Shown in pieces: positions 46,034 to 54,829 of a stretch of 64,000 nucleotides of DNA. The stretch comes from Streptantibioticus silvisoli (lineage in GTDB: Bacteria > Actinomycetota > Actinomycetes > Streptomycetales > Streptomycetaceae). Where the stretch lies: assembly GCF_027947535.2 (NCBI RefSeq), contig NZ_JAAGKO020000032.1, positions 1-64,000 on the forward strand, written 5' to 3'. The position numbers and the translations under genes are program-made. Position 1 is the first letter of the stretch. The number at the start of each line of letters is the position of its first letter. The notes below the pieces were generated by a model. The model had not been told where the DNA came from. It ran no database searches and saw only the letters and a program-made list of their open reading frames with translations.

Positions 46034-47539
46034 ATGCCTTCCACCAGCCTGACCAAGGGCCTGACGGCGCCCGCGCCGCCCGCCGGCGGCCGGACCTTCT
46101 TCGGTCACCCGCGCGGACTGGCCACGCTGTTCATGACCGAGATGTGGGAGCGGTTCAGCTTCTACGGGATGCGCGCGCTGCTGGTGCTGTACCTGGTGGC
46201 GCCGGCCTCGCAGGGCGGTATGGCGATGAAGGCGGCCACCGCCGCGGCGCTGTACTCGGTCTACAACGCGACGGTCTACCTGCTGGCGATGCCGGGCGGC
46301 TGGATCGCGGACCGGCTGTGGGGACCGCGGCGCACGGTCGCGGTGGCCGGCGCGGTGATCATGACCGGGCACTTCCTGCTGGCGGTGCCGGTGCACGGCA
46401 CGTTCTTCGCCGGCCTGGTGTTCATCGCGATCGGCTCCGGCCTGCTGAAGGCCAACATCTCCACGATGGTCGGCCACCTGTACCCGGACCGCAACGATCC
46501 GCGGCGCGACGGGGCGTTCACCATCTTCTACATGGGGATCAACCTGGGCGCGTTCGCCGCGCCGCTGGTGATCGGCACCGTGGGCCAGCAGGTCAACTGG
46601 CATCTGGGCTTCGCCCTGGCCGGTGTCGGCATGGCCATCGGGTTGACGCAGTACCTGCTGGGTTCGCGCCATCTGGCCCCGGAGAGCTCACGGGTGCCGA
46701 CCCCGCTGCGCGGCGCGGAGCGGGTGGCGCTGGCCAAGCGGGCGGCGCTGTGGCTGGCGGCGGCCGCGGTCTTCTACGGCGCCGTGCTGTTCTCCGGCTC
46801 GTTCACCATCGAGTGGGTGCTGTGGCCGCTGTCACTGGCCGGGCTGGCGCTGCCCGCCTACTACTTCATCCGGATCCGGCGCGACCGGGACATCACCGCC
46901 GACGAACGGCGGAAGGTCACCGGCTACATCTGGTTCTTCCTGGCCGCCGCGGTCTTCTGGATGATCTACGACCAGTCCGGCTCCACGCTGACGGTCTTCG
47001 CCAGCGACGACACCGCCTCGTCGCTGTGGGGCATGCACTTCCCCAGCAGCTGGTTCCAGTCGCTCAACCCGCTGTACATCATGGCGCTGGCGCCGTTCGT
47101 GGCGATGCTGTGGGTGCGGCTGGGCCGGCGCAATCCGAGCACGACGGTGAAGTTCGCCTACGGCCTGATCGGCATCGGCGTCTCGTTCGGCGTGATGATG
47201 CTGGCGCAGGCCGCGGCCTCGGGCGGCACGAAGGTCTCGCCGCTGTGGCTGGCGGTGGTCTACCTGGTCCAGACGGTGGCGGAGCTGTGCCTGTCACCGG
47301 TGGGCCTGTCGGTGACCACGAAGCTGGCACCGGCGAAGTACGCCGGTCAGATGATGGGCCTGTGGTTCCTGGCGGTCACCGCGGGTGACTGCGTGGCCGC
47401 GCTGGTGCAGCTGATCGCCGGCGACGCCTTCCTGTCGCAGGCGTCCTTCGCGATCCAGGGCGTGGTCGTGGTGCTGGCCGGGGTGGCCGTGCTCGTCCTG
47501 CGCCGCCGGATCATCCCCCTCATGGGGGACGTGCGGTGA
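46034..47539 (+). CDS. Proton-dependent oligopeptide (POT/PTR2) transporter
   Basis: A 501-residue, 14-segment major-facilitator protein that imports di- and tripeptides with protons. The POT signatures are clear: E-x2-ER-F motif in TEMWERFSFYGMRALLVLYL, FTIFYMGINLGAF (PTR2-2 type) and VYLVQTVAELCLSPVGLS with the conserved Glu of helix 10. A short Ala/Pro-rich N-terminus precedes the first helix. ATG 46034 is chosen; SD GAGGAC is 13 bases away, and the longer form from 45932 is proline/arginine-rich and unlikely. The gene is monocistronic and divergent from the two-component pair. Confidence 0.93.
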   Translation: MPSTSLTKGLTAPAPPAGGRTFFGHPRGLATLFMTEMWERFSFYGMRALLVLYLVAPASQGGMAMKAATAAALYSVYNATVYLLAMPGGWIADRLWGPRRTVAVAGAVIMTGHFLLAVPVHGTFFAGLVFIAIGSGLLKANISTMVGHLYPDRNDPRRDGAFTIFYMGINLGAFAAPLVIGTVGQQVNWHLGFALAGVGMAIGLTQYLLGSRHLAPESSRVPTPLRGAERVALAKRAALWLAAAAVFYGAVLFSGSFTIEWVLWPLSLAGLALPAYYFIRIRRDRDITADERRKVTGYIWFFLAAAVFWMIYDQSGSTLTVFASDDTASSLWGMHFPSSWFQSLNPLYIMALAPFVAMLWVRLGRRNPSTTVKFAYGLIGIGVSFGVMMLAQAAASGGTKVSPLWLAVVYLVQTVAELCLSPVGLSVTTKLAPAKYAGQMMGLWFLAVTAGDCVAALVQLIAGDAFLSQASFAIQGVVVVLAGVAVLVLRRRIIPLMGDVR

Positions 47540-47660
47540 CCCCTGCGGGGGGCTCGCCGGGGCGTGCGGTGACCCCGCCGGGGGTGCGGTGACCCCGCCG
47601 GGGGTGCGGTGAATCCGCCGGAGGTGACTCCCCGGGGCGTGGCGGTGACCCCGCCGGGGG
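47531..47660 (+). repeat. Tandem copies of the POT transporter 3' end
   Basis: GTGCGGTGA, the last two codons and stop of the transporter (47531-47539), recurs at 47564, 47584 and 47604 within 20-bp units of GGGGTGCGGTGACCCCGCCG. The 420-base gap up to the anti-sigma gene has no gene; 47660-47830 is further low-complexity CGTGCGGGGGCTC-type repeats. Confidence 0.85.
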
Positions 47661-47961
47661 CGTGAGGGCCGCGGGGGCGTGGCGGTGGATCCGTTGAGGG
47701 TGCGGGGGCTCGACGGGCCGTGCGGGGGCTCCGCAGGGGGCGGGGGCGCGGTGAATCAGCCGAGGGTGCGGGGCTTGCCCGGGCCGTGCGGGGGCTCACC
47801 CGGACGTGCGCGGGCCGTTACGAGGCCGTTCCGCCGACCCGCGAGGGCACCCCACCGGTCCTGCGGAAGACGTACGGCCGCGACCGGAGAGCGTGCGCCG
47901 ACCACCCGGAGGGAGACGTGCGCCGCCCCCCGGAGAGGACATGCCCGTCGCAGGACGTCGG

Positions 47962-48465
47962 TCAGGCGGGCCAGGCGAGTTCGGCCCAGACCGTCTTGCC
48001 GGCGCTGTCGCGCGGCACCACGCCCCAGTCGAGGCAGAGCCGCTGCACGATGAACATGCCGTGGCCGCCGGGGCGGCCGGCCTGGTGCGGGGTGCGGGGG
48101 GTCGGCTCGCCGCTGCCGCCGTCGGAGACCTCGACCCGCAGCAGCTTCGGCGCCCGGTGCAGGCACAGGTCGTCCGGGCCGCCGCCGTGCAGGCAGGCGT
48201 TGGTCACCAGCTCGGAGACGACGAGGAGGATGTCCTCGGCGCACGCGCGGCGGTCGTCGGTCGTGGAGGGCAGCCACCCCCAGTCGTACATCGCCTGCCG
48301 GGTGAAGTCCCGGGCGAGCGGAACCACCCCTGCGGCATCGGCCAGCGTGATCCGGCGAGAGTGACCGGGCATGCCTGTCACCTCATCCTCAAGGGCCGCG
48401 GTACAGGACGGAACGCCGTGATCCCGCTCACGGTCGTCCGGCGCAAAAGGCCGGGTGGTGCTCAT
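47962..48465 (-). CDS. Anti-sigma factor-like serine kinase (RsbW type)
   Basis: A 167-residue HATPase_c protein of the RsbW/SpoIIAB class. N-box: LLVVSELVTNACLHGGGPDD; G-boxes: VSDGGSGEPTPR and RPGGHGMFIVQRLCLDWG. Such proteins hold a sigma factor inactive or phosphorylate an STAS antagonist with ATP. SD GAGGTGAA lies 6 bases before ATG 48465. It is downstream of the STAS gene on the same strand (135-base gap) and about 0.8 kb from the divergent sigma gene, forming a likely partner-switching module. The first 35 residues are an extension with CTAAL. Confidence 0.85.
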   Translation of the reverse strand: MSTTRPFAPDDRERDHGVPSCTAALEDEVTGMPGHSRRITLADAAGVVPLARDFTRQAMYDWGWLPSTTDDRRACAEDILLVVSELVTNACLHGGGPDDLCLHRAPKLLRVEVSDGGSGEPTPRTPHQAGRPGGHGMFIVQRLCLDWGVVPRDSAGKTVWAELAWPA

Positions 48466-48600
48466 CAGCGCTTCACCTCACCGATGTCCGACTGATTCGA
48501 GATGTCTCCTGCCCGAGGGATCGCGTGTGACACCCATCGATTGCGACCGGCGCCTCGGCAGTGGCTGTCTCGCGGCGGCCCTGCTCCCGGCGGGTACCCC

Positions 48601-48969
48601 TCACCCGTCCAGCGCGGCGGTCAGCGTGTCGTGGACGGTGAAGACCGCCTCGGCACCGGTTATCTCGAAGACCCGGGCGACAATCGGCCGGAGCGCCGCG
48701 AGGTGCACCGCACCGCCCGCCGCGTCGGCCTTCAGTCGCGCGCCGAGCAGGACGTTCAGCCCGGTGGAGTCACAGAACTCCAGCTGCGAGCAGTCCACGA
48801 CGAGCTTGACGTGTCCCTCGTCCAAGGCGGCTTCCATCGGCTCGCGGAGCAGATCCGCTGTGTGATGGTCCAGCTCGCCGACGGGTGTGAAGATCGCACA
48901 GTGATCTTGACGCCGCACGGCGACACTGAGACGGTCCCGGCCGGTAGTACCGACCACCCCGCGGTCCAT
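48601..48969 (-). CDS. STAS-domain anti-sigma factor antagonist (RsbV type)
   Basis: A 122-residue STAS protein. The phosphorylation loop LEFCDSTGLNVLLGAR carries the conserved Ser68. When unphosphorylated such proteins bind the RsbW-type kinase and free the sigma factor. ATG 48967-48969 is chosen over the ATG two codons earlier because AGGAGG is 7 bases from it but directly abuts the first. It is divergent from the sigma gene with a 292-base gap. Confidence 0.9.
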   Translation of the reverse strand: MDRGVVGTTGRDRLSVAVRRQDHCAIFTPVGELDHHTADLLREPMEAALDEGHVKLVVDCSQLEFCDSTGLNVLLGARLKADAAGGAVHLAALRPIVARVFEITGAEAVFTVHDTLTAALDG

Positions 48970-49261
48970 GCGCATTCCTCCTGGTTGCCTGCGACTGCGC
49001 CTTCGAACCCTACGCTGTCCGTGCGACGTACGGTAGCCACCCTACGGGCCCGGTGGCCACGCGCGGTCGCCCCGGGGGCAGTACGGGCCGTGGCCGGGCG
49101 GCGCGAACGGGTCCACGACATGGCGAAGGCGTGACCGTGATCGCCACAGGTCCTTCACCGCGGGCTTGCCATGAACGGGTGAGAGCGGGTAGGGCTGAAA
49201 CAAAGGTGTTCGCGAACGCCGGCCCAGCGGAACGCAGGAGGCCGGCGCGAGGGAGGAGATC

Positions 49262-50122
49262 ATGACCCGGTCCGAAACGCAGACCGTACCCGCGCAGACC
49301 AAGGAAGAGGCGGCGGGGCTCGAAGGGCTCCCGGAGATCCCGCCGTTCGACGAGGTGGGCCCGGTCGACGCGAGGGCCCTGTCGAAGACGCTCTTCGCCC
49401 GGCTGGAGAAGCTGGAGGAAGGCACCCACGAACACGCCTACGTCCGCAACACCCTGGTCGAGCTGAACCTGGCGCTGGTGAAGTTCGCCGCCTCCCGCTT
49501 CCGTTCGCGCAGCGAGCCGATGGAGGACATCGTCCAGGTTGGAACGATCGGCCTGATCAAGGCGATCGACCGGTTCGAGCTGAGCCGCGGTGTGGAGTTC
49601 CCCACGTTCGCGATGCCGACGATCATCGGTGAGATCAAGCGGTTCTTCCGCGACACCTCCTGGTCGGTGCGGGTCCCGCGCCGCCTTCAGGAGCTGCGCC
49701 TGGACCTGGCCAAGGCCGGCGACGAGCTGGCGCAGAAGCTGGACCGCGCCCCGACCGTCGCCGAACTCGCCGAGCGCCTCGGCCTGGAGCGCGAGGACGT
49801 CGTCGAGGGCATGGTGGCGAGCAACGCCTACACCGCCAGCTCGCTGGACGCCCAGCCGGAGGAGGACGACTCCGAGGGCGCCCTGGCCGACCGCATCGGC
49901 TACGAGGACCACGGGCTGGAGGGCATCGAGAACCTGGAGTCCCTCAAGCCGCTGATCGCCGGCCTGACGCCGCGTGACCGGCAGATCCTGTCCCTGCGGT
50001 TCGTCGCCAACCTCACCCAGTCCGAGATCGGCGAGGAGCTGGGCATCTCCCAGATGCACGTCTCCCGCCTGCTGACCCGCACGCTGAACCGGCTGCGCCG
50101 CGGCCTGCTGACCGAGAGCTGA
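49262..50122 (+). CDS. SigB/SigF-family alternative RNA polymerase sigma factor
   Basis: A 286-residue group 3 sigma factor. Region 2: ELNLALVKFAASRFRSRSEPMEDIVQVGTIGLIKAIDRFELSRGVEFPTFAMPTI; region 3: EIKRFFRDTSWSVRVPRRLQEL; region 4: LTPRDRQILSLRFVANLTQSEIGEELGISQMHVSRLL. SD GGGAGGAG precedes ATG 49262. It belongs with the stress/sporulation sigmas controlled by RsbW/RsbV partner switching, and both partner types are encoded divergently next to it. From memory, synteny suggests the S. coelicolor SigI locus, but the exact paralogue is uncertain. A GGGTAG at about 49189 resembles the -10 of its own family and would allow autoregulation. Confidence 0.92.
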   Translation: MTRSETQTVPAQTKEEAAGLEGLPEIPPFDEVGPVDARALSKTLFARLEKLEEGTHEHAYVRNTLVELNLALVKFAASRFRSRSEPMEDIVQVGTIGLIKAIDRFELSRGVEFPTFAMPTIIGEIKRFFRDTSWSVRVPRRLQELRLDLAKAGDELAQKLDRAPTVAELAERLGLEREDVVEGMVASNAYTASSLDAQPEEDDSEGALADRIGYEDHGLEGIENLESLKPLIAGLTPRDRQILSLRFVANLTQSEIGEELGISQMHVSRLLTRTLNRLRRGLLTES

Positions 50123-50198
50123 CCCGCGGGCCGCATCCGCCGGCCACCACCGCGGTACCGCCTTTTCCGCAGGCGGGCACCACCAGCGCGAACACCGA

Positions 50199-50243
50199 CC
50201 GAACGCCCCGCAGGGTCCGCCCTGCGGGGCGTTCGGGGTTTCC
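50199..50243 (+). terminator. Terminator of the sigma factor gene
   Basis: A perfect 17-bp stem (50199-50215 with 50220-50236), tetraloop TCCG, followed by GGGGTTT. About 75 bases past the sigma stop. Confidence 0.93.
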
Positions 50244-50267
50244 GGCCCGCTGGCGCACCGGTGGGGA

Positions 50268-50655
50268 GCTCCGCCGGCGGCGCGCGGTACGGGAGCCTTT
50301 CCGGGGGCCTCCTCCGGCGCCGTGCGCTACGGCGGCCGGTCCGCGCCGGTCACGCGCTCTCTTCGCCGGGTACGGCTGTCGGCGGCGGGCGCGGCTGACG
50401 GCGGGCGCGCTTCGGCGACGGTACGGGGGGCTTCGCCGGCGGCGTACCCGTACGGGAGCCTTCCGGGGGTTCCTCCGGCGCCGTGCGCTACGGCGGCTGT
50501 TCTGCGCCGGTCACGCGCTCTCCTCGCCGGGTACGGCTGTCGGCGGCGGGCGCGGCTGACAGCGGGCGCGCTTCGGCGACGGTACGGGGGGCTCCGCCGG
50601 CGGCGTACCCGTACGGGGGCCTTCCGGGGGTTCCTCCGGCGCCGCGCGGTACGAC
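50268..50655. repeat. 161-bp tandem repeat, about 2.4 copies
   Basis: Landmarks recur exactly 161 bases apart: CGTGCGCTAC at 50321 and 50482 with a degenerate third copy at 50643, and CGCCGGCGGCG-type starts at about 50270, 50431 and 50592. The period is not a multiple of 3, so the reading frames over it (Arg/Ala/Gly-rich) are not conserved and are not genes. It lies between the sigma terminator and the hutI repeat array. Confidence 0.9.
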
Positions 50656-50657
50656 CG

Positions 50658-50832
50658 TCACACCGCGCGGCTGCGATCCCGGTCACACCCCGCAGACGCC
50701 CGCCCTCACACCGCGCCGCCGCGATCCCCGTCACACCGCGCCGGCGCCGTCCCGCCCGCGCCCGCGTCCCGGCGCGTCACACCGCCCGCGTCCCGGCGCG
50801 TCACACCGCCCGCGTCCCGGCACGCCAGACCG
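50658..50832 (-). repeat. 24-bp repeats of the hutI 3' end and stop codon
   Basis: Three 24-bp units occupy 50761-50784, 50785-50808 and 50809-50832. Read on the minus strand, the third is the hutI C-terminus (WRAGTRAV) and the next two each read stop-RAGTRAV in the same frame. Degenerate copies of TCACACCGCG continue down to about 50658. Confidence 0.9.
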
Positions 50833-52003
50833 CGTCGACCAGCGGGACGCCGGGGCGGTAGGCGAGGTGGACGTGCGAGGGGGCGGCGAGCAGGGTCAGG
50901 TCGGCCCGGGCGCCGGGGGTGACGCGGCCCACGTCGGTGCGGCGCAGTGCCCGCGCGCCGCCCGCGGTGGCCGCCCAGAGCGCCTCGTCCGGTGTCATGC
51001 CCATCTCCCGTACGGCCAGCGCCACGCAGAACGGCATGGAGCTGGTGAACGACGAGCCGGGGTTGCAGTCGGTGGACAGCGCGACGGTGACGCCCGCGTC
51101 GAGCAGGCGGCGGGCGTCGGGGTAGGGCGAGCGGGTGGAGAACTCGGCGCCGGGCAGCAGGGTGGCCACCGTGCGGCCGGCGCTGTCGGCGAGCGCGGTG
51201 ACGTCGTCGCCGGTCAGGTGGGTGCAGTGGTCGGCGGAGGCGGCGCCCAGCTCGACGGCCAGCCGGACGCCGGGGCCGGGGCCGAGCTGGTTGGCGTGCA
51301 GGCGCGGCACCAGGCCGCGGGCGGCGCCGGCGGTCAGGATGGCGCGGGCCTGGTCGCCGTCGAAGGCGCCGCGTTCGCAGAAGACGTCGATCCACCGGGC
51401 GTGCGGCGCGCAGGCGTCCAGCATCGGGCCGGTGACCAGGTCGACGTAGCCGGCCGGGTCGTCGGCGTACTCCGGCGCGACGATGTGGGCGCCGAGGAAG
51501 GTGACCTCGTCGGTGTGGCGGGCGGCGGCGCGCAGCGCGCGGGCCTCGTCCTCGACGGTCAGGCCGTAGCCGGACTTGGTCTCGACGGTCGTGGTGCCCT
51601 GGCGCAGCGCCTCGGCGGTGAACCGGGCGACGTTGGCCTCCAGTTCGGCGTCGGTGGCGGCCCGGGTGGCGGCGACGGTGGTGCGGATGCCGCCGGCGCT
51701 GTACGGGCGGCCCTCCATCCGGGCGTTGAACTCGGCGGTGCGGTCACCGGCGAAGACCAGATGGGAATGGGAGTCGACGAATCCGGGGATGAGTGCCCTG
51801 CCACCGGCGTCGAGGCGACTGTCGGTGGCGGGTGCTTTGCTTGTCGTGCCGACCCAGGCGACGCGGTCACCGTCGATGACGACGGCCGCGTCCTGAAGCA
51901 GGCCGAGAGGCCCCTGACCGAGGGAGGGATCGTTGGTGACCAGAGTGCCGATGCTGGTGATGGCCGTCGTCGTGGTGGCCGTGGTCGGGGTGGGCGGCTT
52001 CAT
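50801..52003 (-). CDS. hutI: Imidazolonepropionase
   Basis: The third step of histidine breakdown: opens 4-imidazolone-5-propionate to N-formimino-L-glutamate. The 400-residue amidohydrolase has [22 protein letters not shown] (HxH metal site), [37 protein letters not shown] and [16 protein letters not shown], all typical. The N-terminal 25 residues are Thr/Pro-rich. ATG 52001-52003 ([11 protein letters not shown]) has AAGGAG about 11 bases upstream; ATG 52022-52024 and GTG 52054 are alternatives. It is the last gene of the hutU-M20-hutF-hutI run, with about 150 bases after hutF. Confidence 0.95.
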   Translation of the reverse strand: MKPPTPTTATTTTAITSIGTLVTNDPSLGQGPLGLLQDAAVVIDGDRVAWVGTTSKAPATDSRLDAGGRALIPGFVDSHSHLVFAGDRTAEFNARMEGRPYSAGGIRTTVAATRAATDAELEANVARFTAEALRQGTTTVETKSGYGLTVEDEARALRAAARHTDEVTFLGAHIVAPEYADDPAGYVDLVTGPMLDACAPHARWIDVFCERGAFDGDQARAILTAGAARGLVPRLHANQLGPGPGVRLAVELGAASADHCTHLTGDDVTALADSAGRTVATLLPGAEFSTRSPYPDARRLLDAGVTVALSTDCNPGSSFTSSMPFCVALAVREMGMTPDEALWAATAGGARALRRTDVGRVTPGARADLTLLAAPSHVHLAYRPGVPLVDAVWRAGTRAV

Positions 52004-52152
52004 CGCGGGCGGGCTCTCCTTCATCGGGGTCTTCGCGCTGACGGGCGTGGCCACCGCACGGTACGGCGTGCGGCGGGCCTGCCGGGCGCGGGCGGCGGGC
52101 GGGTCGTCCGGCGCCGGTACGCGGTCCGGCGCCGGGCGGCGGGCGGAGCCCG

Positions 52153-53499
52153 TCAGTCCCGCAGGTCCGCGACGGCCCGGGCCAGCGCCGCGGGCACGTC
52201 GGGCACCAGCTGGTGCGCCGCGTCGCGCACCACATGACGGCCACCGACGACCGTGTGCCGCACGTCCGCCGCTGTCGCCGCGAATACCGCGGTCTCCGCG
52301 CCCAGCCGGGGCAGCGTCCCGGCGGTCCTGACGCTGTCCAGCGCGATCGTGGTGAGGTCGGCGAGCGCGCCGGCCTCGATGCGGCCGGCGTCGGGCCAGC
52401 CGAGGCCGGCGTGGCCGTCACCGGTGGCGGCGCGCAGCAGCGCGGCGGCGGTGAAGTGCCCCCGGGTGCGGCTGCGCAGGCGTTCGTCGAGTTCGGTGGC
52501 GCGGGCCTCCTCCAGGATGTCGATCACCGCGTGGCTGTCGCTGCCCAGGCTCAACGGGCAGCCCGCGGCGGCCAGTCGGGCGGCCGGGCCGATGCCGTCG
52601 GCCAGGTCGCGTTCGGTGGTGGGGCACATGCACACCGTCGCGCGGGCGTCGCCGAGCAGCCGGATGTCGCCGTCGGTGAGGTGGGTGGCGTGCACGGCGG
52701 TGGTGTGCGGTCCCCAGAAGCCGTGTCCGGCCAGCAGGGAGGCGGGGGTGCGGCCGTGCACCGCCAGGCACGCCTCGTTCTCGGCCGGCTGCTCCGACAG
52801 GTGCACGTGGGTGGGCACGCCCCGGGTGCGCTCGGCGAACGCGGTGTAGTCGTCGGCGGCGGAGAAGGCGCGCACCGAGTGCAGGGCGGCGCCGATCCGG
52901 GCGTGCGGGCGCGGGGTCAGGGCCGTCCAGCGGTCGTACCAGGCGTCGGCACCGCCGTCGCCGAACCGGCGCTGGACGCCTTCCAGCGGCCGGTGGCCCT
53001 CGGGGGTGAGGCCGCCGTGCAGGTAGGCGGTGTCGAGCAGGGTGATGCGCAGGCCGGCGTCGTCGGCGGCGGCGATCAGTGCCTCGCCCATGGCGTTGGG
53101 GTCGGCGTAGGGCGTGCCGTCGCCCTGGTGGTGCAGGTAGTGGAACTCCCCGACGCAGGTGATGCCGGCCAGTGCCATCTCGGCGTACACCGCGCGGGCC
53201 AGCGCGTGGTAGCTGTCGGGGGTGAGGCGGGCGGCGACGGAGTACATGGTCTCGCGCCAGGTCCAGAAGGTGCCGCTGCCGACCTGGACGGTGCCGCGCA
53301 GGGCGCGGTGGAAGGCGTGGGAGTGGGCGTCGGCCAGGCCCGGCAGGGTCAGGCCGCGCAGGATCTCGGCGCCGGGCGGCGGGGTCGCGGTGCCGGTGCG
53401 CACCTCGGCGACGCGGCCGTCGGCGCCGGCGGTGATCGCGACGCCGGGTTCGACGCGGTCGCCGAGCCAGGCGTGTTCGGCCCAGTAGGTCAGCGGCAC
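52153..53499 (-). CDS. hutF: Formimidoylglutamate deiminase
   Basis: Converts N-formimino-L-glutamate to N-formyl-L-glutamate and ammonia. The 448-residue amidohydrolase has [18 protein letters not shown] (HxH), [33 protein letters not shown], and [16 protein letters not shown] with the metal Asp. Length and motifs match HutF of pseudomonads and Streptomyces. GTG 53497-53499 has GAGGGGGA about 9 bases upstream. The pathway therefore goes by the two-step formylglutamate route rather than direct HutG-type formiminoglutamase. Confidence 0.92.
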   Translation of the reverse strand: MPLTYWAEHAWLGDRVEPGVAITAGADGRVAEVRTGTATPPPGAEILRGLTLPGLADAHSHAFHRALRGTVQVGSGTFWTWRETMYSVAARLTPDSYHALARAVYAEMALAGITCVGEFHYLHHQGDGTPYADPNAMGEALIAAADDAGLRITLLDTAYLHGGLTPEGHRPLEGVQRRFGDGGADAWYDRWTALTPRPHARIGAALHSVRAFSAADDYTAFAERTRGVPTHVHLSEQPAENEACLAVHGRTPASLLAGHGFWGPHTTAVHATHLTDGDIRLLGDARATVCMCPTTERDLADGIGPAARLAAAGCPLSLGSDSHAVIDILEEARATELDERLRSRTRGHFTAAALLRAATGDGHAGLGWPDAGRIEAGALADLTTIALDSVRTAGTLPRLGAETAVFAATAADVRHTVVGGRHVVRDAAHQLVPDVPAALARAVADLRD

Positions 53500-53605
53500 G
53501 GCCGGTCCCCCTCGGTCGCAGAGGCGGCCGGCGCAGAGGTGACCGGCAGGTCGGTCGAAGGAGAGGCCGGCAGGTCGGGCGGAGGGGTGGCCGGTCCGGG
53601 GCGGG

Positions 53606-54829
53606 TCAGCGGCATGCCAGGCCCTCCAGCACGTCGGTGAGCGCGCCGACGCCGGCCAGGCAGTCGTCCTCGGCGGCGTTTTCGGCCGGGGAGTGCGAGA
53701 CGCCGGTGGGGTTGCGCACGAAGAGCATGGCGGTGGGCACGGCGGCGGACAGGATGCCGGCGTCGTGTCCGGCGCCGGTGGGCAGCACGGGGGCGGGGCG
53801 GTCCGGGTCGCCGGTGAGCAGGGTGGCGACCCGGTCGCGCAGCGCGTGCTGGAACTCCACGACGGGGGTGAACGACTCGCGTTCCACGTGGACGCCGACG
53901 CCGTCGCGGTCGCCGCGTTCGCGGGCGGCGCGTTCCACCGCCTCGACGAGCGCGGTGAGGGTGGCCTCGTCGGCGGCGCGGGAGTCGAGCCAGCCGCGCA
54001 CCAGCGAGGGGATGGCGTTGACGCCGTTGGGTTCGACGGCGACCTTGCCGAAGGTGGCGAGCGCGCCGGCCAGCCGGGCGCGTTTGCGGGCGGCCAGCAC
54101 GGTGTTGGCGTAGGTCAGCATCGGGTCGCGGCGGTCTTCCAGCCGGGTGGTGCCGGCGTGGTTGGCCTCGCCGTGGAAGTCGAACCGCCAGCGGCCGTGC
54201 GGCCAGATGGCGGAGGCGACGCCGACCGGGTCGCCGGTGAGGTCGAGGGCGCGGCCCTGTTCGACGTGCAGTTCGACGAACGCGCCGATGCGGGCGAGGC
54301 GTTCGGGGTCGGCGCCGATGGCCTGCGGGTCGTGGCCGGCGCGTTCCATGGCCTGCGGCAGGCTGACGCCGTCGGCGTCGCGCAGCCGGCCGGCGTCCCG
54401 CGGGGTCAGGGCGCCGGAGGTCAGGCGGGAGCCGACGCAGGCCAGGCCGAAGCGGGCGCCCTCCTCGTCGCCGAAGTTGACGACGGCCAGCGGCCGGGTC
54501 GGCGCGGCGCCGCGGGCGCGCAGTTCGTCGACGGCGGCGAAGGAGGAGACCACGCCGAGCGGTCCGTCGAAGGCGCCGCCGTCCGGCACCGAGTCCAGGT
54601 GGGAGCCGGTGACGACGGCGTCGCCGGCCGCCGGGTCGCCCAGCCAGGCCCACTGGTTGCCGTTGCGGTCGCACTCGTAGGTCATGCCGCGGGCGGTGGC
54701 CTGGTCGCGGAACCAGGCGCGGCAGTCGGTGTCGGCGCCGGTCCAGGCGTACCGCCGGTAGCCGCCGGAGTCGGGGTGGCGGCCGACCGGTCGCAGGTCG
54801 CGCCACATCTCCTGGAAGGAGGTGGTCAC
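53606..54829 (-). CDS. M20 family amidohydrolase (allantoate amidohydrolase-like)
   Basis: A 407-residue binuclear-metal amidase of the allantoate/N-carbamoyl-L-amino acid hydrolase group: [44 protein letters not shown], and [11 protein letters not shown] with [15 protein letters not shown] near the end. The GTG overlaps the hutU stop (GTGA), and hutF follows, so it is embedded in the histidine operon. That position, and the absence of a HutG formylglutamate deformylase in the window, suggest it cleaves N-formyl-L-glutamate to glutamate and formate. Allantoate activity is the sequence-based alternative. Confidence 0.87.
   Translation of the reverse strand: MTTSFQEMWRDLRPVGRHPDSGGYRRYAWTGADTDCRAWFRDQATARGMTYECDRNGNQWAWLGDPAAGDAVVTGSHLDSVPDGGAFDGPLGVVSSFAAVDELRARGAAPTRPLAVVNFGDEEGARFGLACVGSRLTSGALTPRDAGRLRDADGVSLPQAMERAGHDPQAIGADPERLARIGAFVELHVEQGRALDLTGDPVGVASAIWPHGRWRFDFHGEANHAGTTRLEDRRDPMLTYANTVLAARKRARLAGALATFGKVAVEPNGVNAIPSLVRGWLDSRAADEATLTALVEAVERAARERGDRDGVGVHVERESFTPVVEFQHALRDRVATLLTGDPDRPAPVLPTGAGHDAGILSAAVPTAMLFVRNPTGVSHSPAENAAEDDCLAGVGALTDVLEGLACR

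Noticed and set aside
49180-49200. Firm SigB-type promoter for the sigma gene
   Set aside because: GGGTAG is present, but no convincing GNNT-type -35 lies 14-16 bases upstream, so it is only mentioned as a possibility.
50322-50861. Reading frames across the 161-bp repeats (MRYGG...)
   Set aside because: The repeat period shifts the frame, so the copies encode different proteins; composition is Arg/Ala/Gly only.
51933-52331. Plus-strand frame beginning with a hydrophobic stretch ([14 protein letters not shown])
   Set aside because: It overlaps the hutI start and hutF end in antisense, then turns into Arg/Pro-rich sequence. No SD or promoter; explained by Thr-rich coding on the minus strand.
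53490-54806. Second minus-strand frame over the M20 amidohydrolase
   Set aside because: It is Arg/Pro-rich and lacks motifs; the overlapping frame has all M20 metal-binding residues and the GTGA coupling.
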